Assembly (NCBI GenBank): GCA_035707805.1
Contig: DASSTS010000036.1
Location: 1 to 64,000 of the forward strand
DNA: 64,000 nt
Direction: 5' to 3'
Source of the DNA: Castellaniella sp035707805
GTDB taxonomy: Bacteria > Pseudomonadota > Gammaproteobacteria > Burkholderiales > Burkholderiaceae_B
This document shows positions 53,318 through 61,160 of the stretch, one piece after another; the first letter of the stretch is position 1; every line of letters starts with the position of its first letter. The notes under the pieces were generated by a model, which saw only the letters and a program-made list of their open reading frames with translations, was not told the DNA's origin and made no database searches. The translations under genes and the position numbers were made by a program.

Positions 53318-54637
53318 ATGACCACTCGCGAAACGGAAGTGCGCAATCTGCAACGGAGCTGGGCCGAAGACGCCCGCTGGCAAGGCATCAAACGCGGCTA
53401 CGGCGCCGACGAAGTCGTGCGGCTGCGGGGATCCGTGGTGGTGGAGCACACGCTGGCGCGGCGCGGCGCCGAAAAGCTGTGGGAACTGCTGCACACCGAA
53501 GACTACGTCAATGCGCTGGGCGCGCTGACTGGCAACCAGGCCATGCAGCAGGTGAAGGCCGGCCTCAAGGCCATCTACCTCTCGGGCTGGCAGGTCGCGG
53601 GCGATGCCAACATCGCCGGCGAAATGTACCCCGACCAGTCGCTGTATCCGGCCAATTCCGTGCCCAGCGTGGTCAAGCGCATCAACAATTCCCTGACCCG
53701 CTGCGACCAGATCCAGTGGATGGAAGGCAAGAATCCCGGCGACCACGACTACGTCGACTACTACGCGCCCATCGTGGCCGATGCCGAGGCGGGCTTCGGC
53801 GGCGTCCTGAATGCCTTTGAATTGATGAAGTCCATGATCGAGGCGGGCGCCGCCGGCGTGCACTTCGAAGACCAGCTGGCCTCGGTGAAGAAATGCGGCC
53901 ACATGGGCGGCAAGGTCCTGGTGCCCACCCGCGAGGCCGTGGCCAAGCTGGTGTCCGCGCGCCTGGCCGCCGACGTGCTGAACGTCCCGACCCTGCTCGT
54001 GGCCCGCACCGACGCGGAAGCCGCCGACCTGCTGACCAGCAACATCGACGACAACGACGCGCCCTTCGTGACGGGCGAGCGCACGGTCGAGGGCTTCTAC
54101 CGCACGCGCGCCGGCCTGGACCAGGCCATCGCGCGCGGCCTGGCCTACGCTCCGTACGCCGACCTGATCTGGTGCGAGACCTCCACGCCCAACCTGGAAT
54201 ATGCCCGCAAGTTCGCCGAGGCCGTCCATCGCCGCTTTCCGGGCAAGATGCTGGCCTACAACTGCTCGCCGTCCTTCAACTGGAAGAAGAACCTGGACGA
54301 CGCCACGGTGGCCAAATTCCAGCGCGAGCTGGGCGCCATGGGCTACAAGTTCCAGTTCATCACCCTGGCCGGTTTCCACGCCCTGAACTACAGCATGTTC
54401 GAGCTGGCGCACGGCTATGCCCGCACGCAGATGAGCGCCTTCGTGGAACTGCAGCAGAAGGAATTCGCAGCGGCCGACAAGGGCTTCACCGCCGTGAAGC
54501 ACCAGCGCGAGGTGGGTGTCGGCTATTTCGACGCCGTGACCCAGACCATCGAGGGCGGCCAGTCCTCGACCACGGCCTTGAGCGGTTCGACCGAGGAAGC
54601 CCAGTTCGACGAGGCCCCCGCGACCCAGGTGGCCTGA
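53318..54637 (+). CDS. aceA: Isocitrate lyase
   Basis: A 439-aa glyoxylate-shunt enzyme with the active-site KKCGHMGGKVLVPT, NVPTLLVARTDAEAA and YNCSPSFNWKKNLDD. It splits isocitrate to glyoxylate and succinate, needed for growth on acetate or fatty acids, matching the etf/acyl-CoA dehydrogenase genes in the window. TGAGGAG precedes the ATG at 53318. Confidence 0.96.
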   Translation: MTTRETEVRNLQRSWAEDARWQGIKRGYGADEVVRLRGSVVVEHTLARRGAEKLWELLHTEDYVNALGALTGNQAMQQVKAGLKAIYLSGWQVAGDANIAGEMYPDQSLYPANSVPSVVKRINNSLTRCDQIQWMEGKNPGDHDYVDYYAPIVADAEAGFGGVLNAFELMKSMIEAGAAGVHFEDQLASVKKCGHMGGKVLVPTREAVAKLVSARLAADVLNVPTLLVARTDAEAADLLTSNIDDNDAPFVTGERTVEGFYRTRAGLDQAIARGLAYAPYADLIWCETSTPNLEYARKFAEAVHRRFPGKMLAYNCSPSFNWKKNLDDATVAKFQRELGAMGYKFQFITLAGFHALNYSMFELAHGYARTQMSAFVELQQKEFAAADKGFTAVKHQREVGVGYFDAVTQTIEGGQSSTTALSGSTEEAQFDEAPATQVA

Positions 54638-54690
54638 GCGATAGCAGTGAGAGAGGACAGGGGGAAGAGGGGCCCCCTGCGATGTGCTTC

Positions 54691-54717
54691 GGGAAGGCTC
54701 GCGCCTTCCCTTTTTTT
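54691..54717 (+). terminator. Terminator after aceA
   Basis: GGGAAGGC (54691-54698) pairs with GCCTTCCC (54703-54710) over TCGC, then T7. Confidence 0.9.
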
Positions 54718-54804
54718 GTTCAGCATATACGGGCGCTTTCTCATGCTCCGATACCGCACGAATGCGGGCGGGGGTGCTTGCCATTGACCATGCGCTATTG
54801 ACTC

Positions 54805-54848
54805 TTAGTTTCCAAGGAAACTAAAATGGCTTATGTTTCCATGGAAAC
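54805..54848. promoter_or_regulatory. Double MarR operator
   Basis: TTAGTTTCCAAGGAAACTAA (54805-54824) is a perfect 20-bp palindrome. GTTTCC-AT-GGAAAC (54835-54848) repeats its core 28 bp later and ends 4 bp before the marR start. The two copies share GTTTCC-N2-GGAAAC and are likely the autoregulatory sites of the gene that follows. Confidence 0.7.
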
Positions 54849-54852
54849 CATT

Positions 54853-55320
54853 ATGAAGACATCGAAAGCACCCAAGGCCAGCCAGCTCGAAGACCACCTG
54901 GGCTACTGGCTGCGTTTTGTCTCCAATTCCGTCTCCAGGGGCTTTCAGCAACTGCTGGAAGCCGAGGGCACCTCGGTGACCGAGTGGGTCGCCCTGCGCG
55001 CGCTGTTCGAGCAGGCCGAGACCAGCCATGCGCAACTCATCCAGCGCCTGGGCATGACCAAGGGGGCAGCCTCCAAGGTGGCCAGCCGGCTGGAAGAAAA
55101 GGGGCTGGTACAGCGGCGCTTGGCCGAGAAATCCCAGCGTGAACAAGTGCTTTGCCTGACGCGCAAGGGCAGGGCGCTGGTACCCCGCTTGTCCGCCTTG
55201 GCGGACCGGAACGACGCGCATTTCTTTGGGCATATGCCCGCCAGGCAGCGCAAAGAGCTCCGGGCGATCTTGGAGGCCCTGGTCGTGCATCACCAGATCC
55301 ACGAGGTCCCCGTCTCCTGA
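54853..55320 (+). CDS. MarR-family regulator
   Basis: A 155-aa winged-helix protein: dimer helices at both ends, HTH HAQLIQRLGMTKGAASKVASRLEEKGLVQRR and wing AEKSQREQVLCLTRKGR. The ATG at 54853 (MKTSKAPKAS) is chosen because upstream starts lie inside the operators. It probably represses itself and the DUF1398 gene 44 bp downstream. Ligand unknown. Confidence 0.88.
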   Translation: MKTSKAPKASQLEDHLGYWLRFVSNSVSRGFQQLLEAEGTSVTEWVALRALFEQAETSHAQLIQRLGMTKGAASKVASRLEEKGLVQRRLAEKSQREQVLCLTRKGRALVPRLSALADRNDAHFFGHMPARQRKELRAILEALVVHHQIHEVPVS

Positions 55321-55364
55321 CTGTTCCGGACCTTTGACTGCATGTTTCTTCCCCAGGAGTCATC

Positions 55365-55760
55365 ATGAACGAATTCACTGAATCCACCATCCGCGAGACC
55401 TCGCAAGCCTCCGCGGAAGGCCGCATCCACTTTGGCCAGGTCGTCGGCCGGCTGGCAGCCGCGGGCGTCGAGTCATACGTGGCCGACTATCGCGCCCGCC
55501 GAACCGCCTATTACCTGCCCGACGGGACAACGCTGGACATCCGGCTGGACATGCCCGATGTCCCCATCGCCGACGCCTTCGACGCTCGAGCCCTGCAGGA
55601 TGCGATTCGCGCCGCGCAGCGCGGAGACGTGATGTATCCGGAGTTCAAGCGGCTGAGCTGCGTGGCGGGCTGCATCGGCTACACGGTGTGGATCGCGGGG
55701 CGGCATGTGAGCTACTTTGGCCGTCGCGGCGAAATCCACATCGAGAAGTTTCCCGACTGA
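55365..55760 (+). CDS. DUF1398 family protein
   Basis: A 131-aa protein matching the DUF1398 pattern: STIRETSQASAEGRIHFGQVVGRLAAAGVESYVADYRARRTAYYLPDG and YPEFKRLSCVAGCIGYTVWIAGRHVSYFGRRGEIHIEKFP. The function is unknown. CAGGAG precedes the ATG. Control by the upstream MarR is likely from position. Confidence 0.88.
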   Translation: MNEFTESTIRETSQASAEGRIHFGQVVGRLAAAGVESYVADYRARRTAYYLPDGTTLDIRLDMPDVPIADAFDARALQDAIRAAQRGDVMYPEFKRLSCVAGCIGYTVWIAGRHVSYFGRRGEIHIEKFPD

Positions 55761-55856
55761 AGTCCTGCGCCCGGCATCCGGTCCAATGACACCGGCCTGC
55801 GCACCGCGCGCGTCCGCTAAAAGCCGTTCTGCCTCCGCGCGCTCCAGCCGCTGGGG

Positions 55857-57002
55857 TCACCGCCCGTCCGGCAGCGAGGACCCGTGGTGGCGCGCCAGCG
55901 TCCGCCTGTCCTCGGCATTGGACAGCGCCACGGCGATGCCCATGCCCACGATGGCCCCCAGCACGGTCTCGGCCACGCGCTCGGGCGCCATGGCGGCGCC
56001 GGCCGCCGAAGGCGAGGCGAGATGGGTCATCAGCAGCGCCATGGGCGTGACCAGGGCCTGCGCGATTCCGTAGTTCACGCCGATCACGATCTCGACGAGG
56101 ATCTGCAGCAGGACGATGGCGGCGATGATCGGCCAGATCGAGGGCTGCTGGACCAGCAGCAGCCAGGCCTGCGCCGCGCCCACCAGCGTGCCGGCCATGC
56201 GCTGCAGCGCCCGGTGCATGCTGATGTGCAGGTGGCTGCCCTGCATGACGGCGACCGCCCCCATCGCCGCCCAGGCCGGATGGTTCAGCCTCAGGACATG
56301 ACTGGCGAAGACGACGACCAGCGCCGCCGTCGCGACGCGCGCCGCCATGAAGGCCAGCTCGCCGAGGGGACGCTCGGGCTCCTGGGGAAGGGGGCGCTGC
56401 GGCGTCGGCGGGTGGCGCAGGGCTTCGCTGGCGACGCAGATCAGCCATGAGACCAGCGCGGCGCCGGCGGTGGCCAGCGTGCGCTCGGCGACCTGCGCCG
56501 CATCGAGGGCGCCGGTCATCGAGGCGCCGACCGCGAAGATGAAGATCAGGGGACCCGGCGCGCCGAACCGCTGGCGAAAGCAGATCAGCAGGTAAAAGCC
56601 GCAGGAGGCGGCCAGCAAGGCCAGTTGAGCCGCCCGCGGCCAGCCCAGCCAGGCGGTCGCCGACATCGCGAAGACCGCGAATGTCTGCCAGAACGCGCAT
56701 TGCAGCACGATGCCCGCCCGGCGCCGCCGGGGGGCAAAGCGTCCGAACAGCGCCACCAGCGCCCCCAGCGAGGCGAAGCCCACCAGGTGCGGCCATGGGG
56801 AAAGCGCGAGCAGCGGCACGCAGATGGCGGCGGCGAGCGCCGCCTGGAGTCCCGCCAGCGCGGAGTTGCGCACCGACGGCTGCGTGCCGAGCTGCAGGCT
56901 CTCTGCGACGCGGCGCGCGTGCAGGAGATGCCGCATCGCGTCCAGCCGCCTGGCCGCCGCGCCGGCGTCGCTGCGACCGGTGCGTGCCGGATCAGCGGCC
57001 AT
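55857..57002 (-). CDS. FUSC-family inner-membrane protein
   Basis: A 381-aa membrane protein with two blocks of about five to six helices, the FUSC/aromatic-acid-exporter layout (NSALAGLQAALAAAICVPLL...; NHPAWAAMGAVAVMQGSHLHISMHRALQRMAGTLVGAAQAWLLL). The GThxxR-type second-block motif (RMAGTLVGA) is clear. It probably exports aromatic or other small acids. It is coupled to the upstream marR by an 11-bp overlap. Confidence 0.87.
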   Translation of the reverse strand: MAADPARTGRSDAGAAARRLDAMRHLLHARRVAESLQLGTQPSVRNSALAGLQAALAAAICVPLLALSPWPHLVGFASLGALVALFGRFAPRRRRAGIVLQCAFWQTFAVFAMSATAWLGWPRAAQLALLAASCGFYLLICFRQRFGAPGPLIFIFAVGASMTGALDAAQVAERTLATAGAALVSWLICVASEALRHPPTPQRPLPQEPERPLGELAFMAARVATAALVVVFASHVLRLNHPAWAAMGAVAVMQGSHLHISMHRALQRMAGTLVGAAQAWLLLVQQPSIWPIIAAIVLLQILVEIVIGVNYGIAQALVTPMALLMTHLASPSAAGAAMAPERVAETVLGAIVGMGIAVALSNAEDRRTLARHHGSSLPDGR

Positions 57003-57480
57003 GGCGCGGCGCCTCCTCGCCGGCGCCCGCCGCCGCGTCCTCGAAGCCGGTGATCCGGCGGTCGATGCGGTCGAAGCATTGCAGCAGGGTGGCGATGTCT
57101 TCCTCGGACAGGTCGGCCAGCAGCGCCTGCTCGCCCTGGCCGAGCTCGTGGCGGATGGCGGCCACGCGGCGCTCGCCCGCGGGCGTCAGGTGCACCAGCC
57201 GGGCGCGTCCGTCGGTCTCGCTGCGCCGCCGCTCGATCAGGCCCTGGCGCTCGAGGATGTCGAGCACCCGGACCAGGCTCGACCCGTCGACCCCGACCAG
57301 CATTGCCAGGTCCTTCTGGGCCAGGCCGCCGCCCGTCTCGCTCAGGTGGATCAGCGGCACCCAGGTCGCGTCGGTGAGGCCGGCGCGCGCCAGATGCCCG
57401 TCCAGGACGTGGCGCCAGCGGCGGGCCAGCAGCGAGAAACGGATGCCGAAGCGGGAGCGGGGCGTCGGAGGAGAAGCCAT
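56992..57480 (-). CDS. MarR-family regulator of the FUSC gene
   Basis: A 162-aa MarR protein: LTDATWVPLIHLSETGGGLAQKDLAMLVGVDGSSLVRVLDILERQGLIERRRSETDGRARLVHLTPAG. It overlaps the FUSC gene and probably represses the pair until a ligand binds. No strong ribosome site precedes ATG 57480, but a palindrome lies 17 bp upstream. Confidence 0.88.
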   Translation of the reverse strand: MASPPTPRSRFGIRFSLLARRWRHVLDGHLARAGLTDATWVPLIHLSETGGGLAQKDLAMLVGVDGSSLVRVLDILERQGLIERRRSETDGRARLVHLTPAGERRVAAIRHELGQGEQALLADLSEEDIATLLQCFDRIDRRITGFEDAAAGAGEEAPRHGR

Positions 57481-57497
57481 GTACGTCTTTATATAAA

Positions 57498-57513
57498 TTG
57501 ATTTGCAAATCAA
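57498..57513. promoter_or_regulatory. 16-bp palindrome upstream of the MarR-FUSC unit
   Basis: TTGATTTGCAAATCAA is a perfect 16-bp palindrome in an AT-rich patch, 17 bp before the marR start. It is the likely MarR operator. Its arms TTGAT...ATCAA equal FNR half-sites but with a 6-base spacer. Confidence 0.6.
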
Positions 57514-57577
57514 ATTATATGGGAAACAGAGAGAATCCGCCAGGGCGGGGGGCGGCGGACCGCCTCGGGGATGAATC

Positions 57578-57591
57578 TTGATTTGCATCAA
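57578..57591. promoter_or_regulatory. FNR box upstream of the CcoI-like gene
   Basis: TTGAT-TTGC-ATCAA is a perfect match to the FNR/ANR consensus TTGAT-N4-ATCAA, ending 36 bp before the CcoI-like start. It is about where an activating site for anaerobic or microaerobic expression would be. Confidence 0.85.
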
Positions 57592-57627
57592 AGTTCGCCC
57601 TCCGGTTCGTGGCTATAGTCCCTGCCT

Positions 57628-58566
57628 ATGCGCTCCCCCTCTCTCTTCACGCCCCCGCCCGGCATGAGCGATGCCATGCGTCGCGCGCGCCGGCACATGC
57701 TGGCGCGTACCGGCCTGGCCTGGCTGATCATGATGCAGGTCATGATGCTCGCCTTTCCGGGCTACCTGCGCCATGCGGCGCGCCCGGCGGATTCCCAGCA
57801 GGCGCTTGAACAGGCCATCGTGCTGATGAACTGGCTCAGCCTCGTCCTGTGCGTGCCGCTGATCCTCTATTGCGCCTGGCCGGTGTGGCGCGGCGCGGCG
57901 CGCGGGCTGGCCCGGGGGCGGGTGGGCATGGACGTGCCCGTCGCCCTCGGCATCCTGGCCGCCTTCATCCCCAGCGTGATCGCCACCTGGCGGGACGCGG
58001 GCGAGGTCTATTTCGATTCGGTCTCGATGTTCGTGGCCTTCCTGCTGAGCGCGCGCTTCCTGGAACTGTGCGCCCGCCAGGCGGCGGGCGAGCATGGGGC
58101 GGACGATGCCATGCTGCTGCGCCTGGCCGACCGGCTGGCCTTCCGCTTCGTTTGCGTCCAGATCCTGCTGGCCGCCGCCGTGGGCCTGTACTGGTGGCAG
58201 GTCCGGCCCGACCACGCGGTGGCGGTGACGGTGGCCCTGCTGGTCATGAGCTGCCCCTGCGCCCTGTCGATGTCGGTGCCCGCCGCCCTGGCGGCGCGGC
58301 GTGCCGCGGCGCTGCGCGAGGCGCCCGGCTCGGCCAGCGGCGGCGCCTCGGCCGAACAGGCCATGCGGCGCGTCGCCCGGCAGAACCTGTACGGCTCGCT
58401 GGCCTGGCACGTCCTGATGACGCCGCTGGCGGCCTTCGGCTGGGTGCAGCCGTGGCTGGCGGCCATCACCATGCTGGTGTCCTCGCTGGCGGTCGCGGCC
58501 AATGCCTGGCGGCTGGCGCGCGGTGTCCCGGACGGCCCGCCGCGCCTGGCCGCGAGCGCGGGCTGA
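57628..58566 (+). CDS. CcoI-like protein reduced to the membrane domain (no ATPase domains)
   Basis: A 312-aa membrane protein that matches the eight transmembrane helices of the copper P-type ATPase CcoI/FixI: helices at about 29-49, 62-84, 98-120, 126-148, 172-193, 197-220, 255-272 and 274-296. Helix 6 keeps the metal motif SCPC (208-211), and the end keeps TMLVSS. The N-terminal metal-binding domain is absent. The actuator domain between helices 4 and 5 is replaced by about 20 residues. The phosphorylation/nucleotide domain with DKTGT between helices 6 and 7 is replaced by about 25 residues. The frame is unbroken, so this is not a simple frameshift. It cannot hydrolyse ATP. It is followed by ccoS after 6 bp and is preceded by an FNR box, so it probably serves cbb3 oxidase assembly in another way. 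Confidence 0.8.
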   Translation: MRSPSLFTPPPGMSDAMRRARRHMLARTGLAWLIMMQVMMLAFPGYLRHAARPADSQQALEQAIVLMNWLSLVLCVPLILYCAWPVWRGAARGLARGRVGMDVPVALGILAAFIPSVIATWRDAGEVYFDSVSMFVAFLLSARFLELCARQAAGEHGADDAMLLRLADRLAFRFVCVQILLAAAVGLYWWQVRPDHAVAVTVALLVMSCPCALSMSVPAALAARRAAALREAPGSASGGASAEQAMRRVARQNLYGSLAWHVLMTPLAAFGWVQPWLAAITMLVSSLAVAANAWRLARGVPDGPPRLAASAG

Positions 58567-58572
58567 GGCGGC

Positions 58573-58734
58573 ATGGACGCGCTCTTTCTGCTTCTGCCGG
58601 TCTCCCTGCTGTTCGTCCTGGGCATCGGCGCGGCGTTCTGGTGGGCGATCTTCGCCGGCCAGTTCGACGACACCCGGGATGCCGCCACGGCGATCCTGGA
58701 AGACGACGATGGCGGGGCTTCCGGGTCGGATTGA
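58573..58734 (+). CDS. ccoS: Cytochrome oxidase maturation protein CcoS
   Basis: A 53-aa protein with one transmembrane helix (LLLPVSLLFVLGIGAAFWWAI) and the CcoS follow-up FAGQFDDTRDAATAILEDD. It is needed for heme/copper insertion into cbb3 oxidase. Its stop codon lies inside the second FNR box. Confidence 0.9.
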   Translation: MDALFLLLPVSLLFVLGIGAAFWWAIFAGQFDDTRDAATAILEDDDGGASGSD

Positions 58735-58744
58735 TGTAGATCAA
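58731..58744. promoter_or_regulatory. FNR box upstream of ccoN
   Basis: TTGAT-GTAG-ATCAA, a second perfect FNR/ANR box, overlaps the end of ccoS and lies 78 bp before the ccoN start. It points to a separate oxygen-regulated promoter for ccoNOQPG. Confidence 0.85.
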
Positions 58745-58821
58745 GGCCGGTTCCCGGGGCTTCAGGGATTATTCAGGTTTTCAAAAATCAATGTCTTAAC
58801 CTTGTTCTGAGGGGAATGTTT

Positions 58822-60315
58822 ATGGGCACGACCGGGCATACCGGAACACCGGCCGAAACCTTCAATTACGGCGTGGTCCGGCAGTTCACCATCGCCACGA
58901 TCATCTGGGGCGTGGTCGGGATGGCGGTCGGCGTGCTGATCGCCTCGCAGCTGATCTGGCCGGAACTGAACTTCAATACGCCCTGGCTCAGCTACGGGCG
59001 CCTGCGTCCGCTGCACACCAACGGCGTGATCTTCGCCTTCGGCGGCAGCGCCCTGTTCGCGACCTCGTACTACGTGGTGCAGCGCACCTGTCAGGTGCGG
59101 CTTTTTTCCGACCGGCTGGCCGCCTTCACGTTCTGGGGCTGGCAGGCGGTGCTGGTCGGCGCGGTGATCACCCTGCCCATGGGCTACACCTCGACCAAGG
59201 AATATGCCGAGCTGGAATGGCCGCTGGACATCCTGATCACCCTGGTCTGGGTGGCCTATGCCGTCGTCTTCTTCGGCACGATCGCCAAGCGCCGCGTCCG
59301 GCACATCTACGTGGCCAACTGGTTCTTCGGGTCCTACATCCTGACGATCGCGATCCTGCACATCTTCAACAACCTCGAACTGCCCGTCTCGGCCTGGAAG
59401 TCCTATTCCGCCTACGCGGGCGTGCAGGACGCCATGGTGCAGTGGTGGTACGGCCACAACGCCGTGGGCTTCTTCCTCACCACCAGCTTCCTGGGCATGA
59501 TGTACTACTTCGTGCCCAAGCAGGCCGGCCGCCCGATCTATTCCTACCGGCTGTCCATCGTGCACTTCTGGGCGCTGGCCTTCACCTACATGTGGGCCGG
59601 TCCGCACCACCTGCTCTACACCTCGCTGCCCGACTGGACCCAGTCGCTGGGCATGGCGTTCTCGCTGATCCTGCTGGCGCCGTCCTGGGGCGGCATGATC
59701 AACGGCATCATGACGGTGTCGGGCGCCTGGCACAAGCTGCGCACCGATCCGATCCTGAAGTTCCTGGTGGTGGCGCTGTCCTTCTACGGCATGGCGACCT
59801 TCGAGGGCTCCATGATGTCGATCCGCACCGTCAACGCCCTGTCGCACTACACCGACTGGACCGTCGGCCACGTGCACGCCGGCGCCCTGGGCTGGGTGGC
59901 GATGATCACCTTCGGCTCGCTGTACTACCTGATCCCGCGCCTCTACGGCCGCGAGAGCATGGCCCGCCCGGACCTGATCAACCTGCACTTCTGGCTGGCG
60001 ACGCTGGGCGTGGTGCTGTACATCGCCTCGATGTGGATCGCCGGCGTGATGCAGGGCCTGATGTGGCGCGCCACCGGCGAGGACGGCATGCTGACCTACA
60101 GCTTCGTCGAGGTCGTGAAATCGACCTATCCCTTCTACACGATCCGCATGATCGGCGGCCTGTTCTTCCTGTCGGGCATGTGCCTGATGGCCTGGAACAC
60201 CTGGCTGACCGCGCGCGGCCGGCAGCGGGTCAATCCCGTCGTGCCGCTGGAAAATCCCGATGCCCGCGCCGAGGCCGCCCCCGTCCCCGCGGCCGCCGTG
60301 CCGGCATCGGCCTGA
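58822..60315 (+). CDS. ccoN: Cytochrome cbb3 oxidase subunit I
   Basis: A 497-aa heme-copper oxidase subunit with 12 or more helices. RLRPLHTNGVIFAFGG holds the low-spin heme His, WWYGHNAVGFFLT the Cu-B His region, GPHHLLYTSLPDW the His pair and NALSHYTDWTVGHVHAGALGW the C-family motif. It reduces oxygen at low concentration in the inner membrane. I use ATG 58822, seven bases after GAGGGG, rather than 58816. Confidence 0.97.
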   Translation: MGTTGHTGTPAETFNYGVVRQFTIATIIWGVVGMAVGVLIASQLIWPELNFNTPWLSYGRLRPLHTNGVIFAFGGSALFATSYYVVQRTCQVRLFSDRLAAFTFWGWQAVLVGAVITLPMGYTSTKEYAELEWPLDILITLVWVAYAVVFFGTIAKRRVRHIYVANWFFGSYILTIAILHIFNNLELPVSAWKSYSAYAGVQDAMVQWWYGHNAVGFFLTTSFLGMMYYFVPKQAGRPIYSYRLSIVHFWALAFTYMWAGPHHLLYTSLPDWTQSLGMAFSLILLAPSWGGMINGIMTVSGAWHKLRTDPILKFLVVALSFYGMATFEGSMMSIRTVNALSHYTDWTVGHVHAGALGWVAMITFGSLYYLIPRLYGRESMARPDLINLHFWLATLGVVLYIASMWIAGVMQGLMWRATGEDGMLTYSFVEVVKSTYPFYTIRMIGGLFFLSGMCLMAWNTWLTARGRQRVNPVVPLENPDARAEAAPVPAAAVPASA

Positions 60316-60325
60316 GGAGTCCCCC

Positions 60326-60982
60326 ATGTCCGCTAACAAGAAACGCTTCTCCCACGAGATGCTGGAGCGCAACGTCGGCCTGCTGATCGTCTTCAGCATT
60401 CTGGTGGTGTCCTTTTCCGGCCTCGTGCAGATCATCCCGCTGTTCTTCCAGCACTCGACCACCACCGCCGTCGAGGGCGTGCGGCCCTACGAGCCCCTGC
60501 GGCTGGTCGGCCGTGACGTCTACATCCGCGAAGGCTGCGTCGGCTGCCATTCCCAGCAGGTCCGCAAGCTGCAGTCCGAGGTCCAGCGCTACGGCCCGTA
60601 CTCCATAGCGGCCGAGTCGGTGTACGACCATCCCTTCCTGTGGGGCTCCAAGCGCACCGGGCCCGACCTGGCCCGCGTGGGGCAGCGTTACTCCGACGAA
60701 TGGCACCGCATCCACCTGCGCAATCCGCGCGACGTGGTCAAGGAATCCAATATGCCGGCCTACCCCTGGCTGCAGCGCAACACCGTGGAAGGCGTGGACG
60801 TGCAGGACCGCATGCGAGCGCTGCGCACCCTGGGCGTGCCGTATACGGACGAGGACATCGCCGCGGCGCCGGACCAGCTCAAGGGCAAGACCGAGGAAGA
60901 CGCCGTGGTCGCCTACCTGCAGGGCCTGGGCGTGGGCGGCCGCGCCGCGGCCGAGGACACCATGAAGCGCGGAGGCCACTGA
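60326..60982 (+). CDS. ccoO: Cytochrome cbb3 oxidase subunit II
   Basis: A 218-aa membrane-anchored monoheme cytochrome c: N-terminal helix LLIVFSILVVSFSGLVQIIPLFF and heme motif REGCVGCHSQQV, with the axial Met in KESNMPAYPWL. It passes electrons from CcoP to CcoN. Starts 10 bp after ccoN. Confidence 0.97.
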   Translation: MSANKKRFSHEMLERNVGLLIVFSILVVSFSGLVQIIPLFFQHSTTTAVEGVRPYEPLRLVGRDVYIREGCVGCHSQQVRKLQSEVQRYGPYSIAAESVYDHPFLWGSKRTGPDLARVGQRYSDEWHRIHLRNPRDVVKESNMPAYPWLQRNTVEGVDVQDRMRALRTLGVPYTDEDIAAAPDQLKGKTEEDAVVAYLQGLGVGGRAAAEDTMKRGGH

Positions 60983-60983
60983 G

Positions 60984-61160
60984 ATGCTCGCTGCGATCAA
61001 TGGGCTGGTGACGGGGCTGGCCATGCTGACCTTCGCCGGTATCGTCTGGTGGGCCTGGTCGGCCCACCGGGCCGAGGCCAACCGCCAGGCGGCCCAGCTG
61101 CCCTTCGCCCTGCCCGAGGAATATCAGAACGATCAGCATGCCGGGGATACCCATGAGTGA
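60984..61160 (+). CDS. ccoQ: Cytochrome cbb3 oxidase subunit IV
   Basis: A 58-aa protein with one helix (INGLVTGLAMLTFAGIVWWAW) and a polar tail, in the invariant ccoO-ccoQ-ccoP position. It stabilises the complex. It overlaps ccoP by 8 bp. Confidence 0.92.
   Translation: MLAAINGLVTGLAMLTFAGIVWWAWSAHRAEANRQAAQLPFALPEEYQNDQHAGDTHE

Noticed and set aside
57628..58566. Frameshift or assembly error creating a broken ccoI
   Set aside because: The open frame is continuous through all eight helices, both cytoplasmic domains are missing as whole units, and normal-looking linkers remain. A single error could not give this. An assembly artefact cannot be fully excluded without reads.
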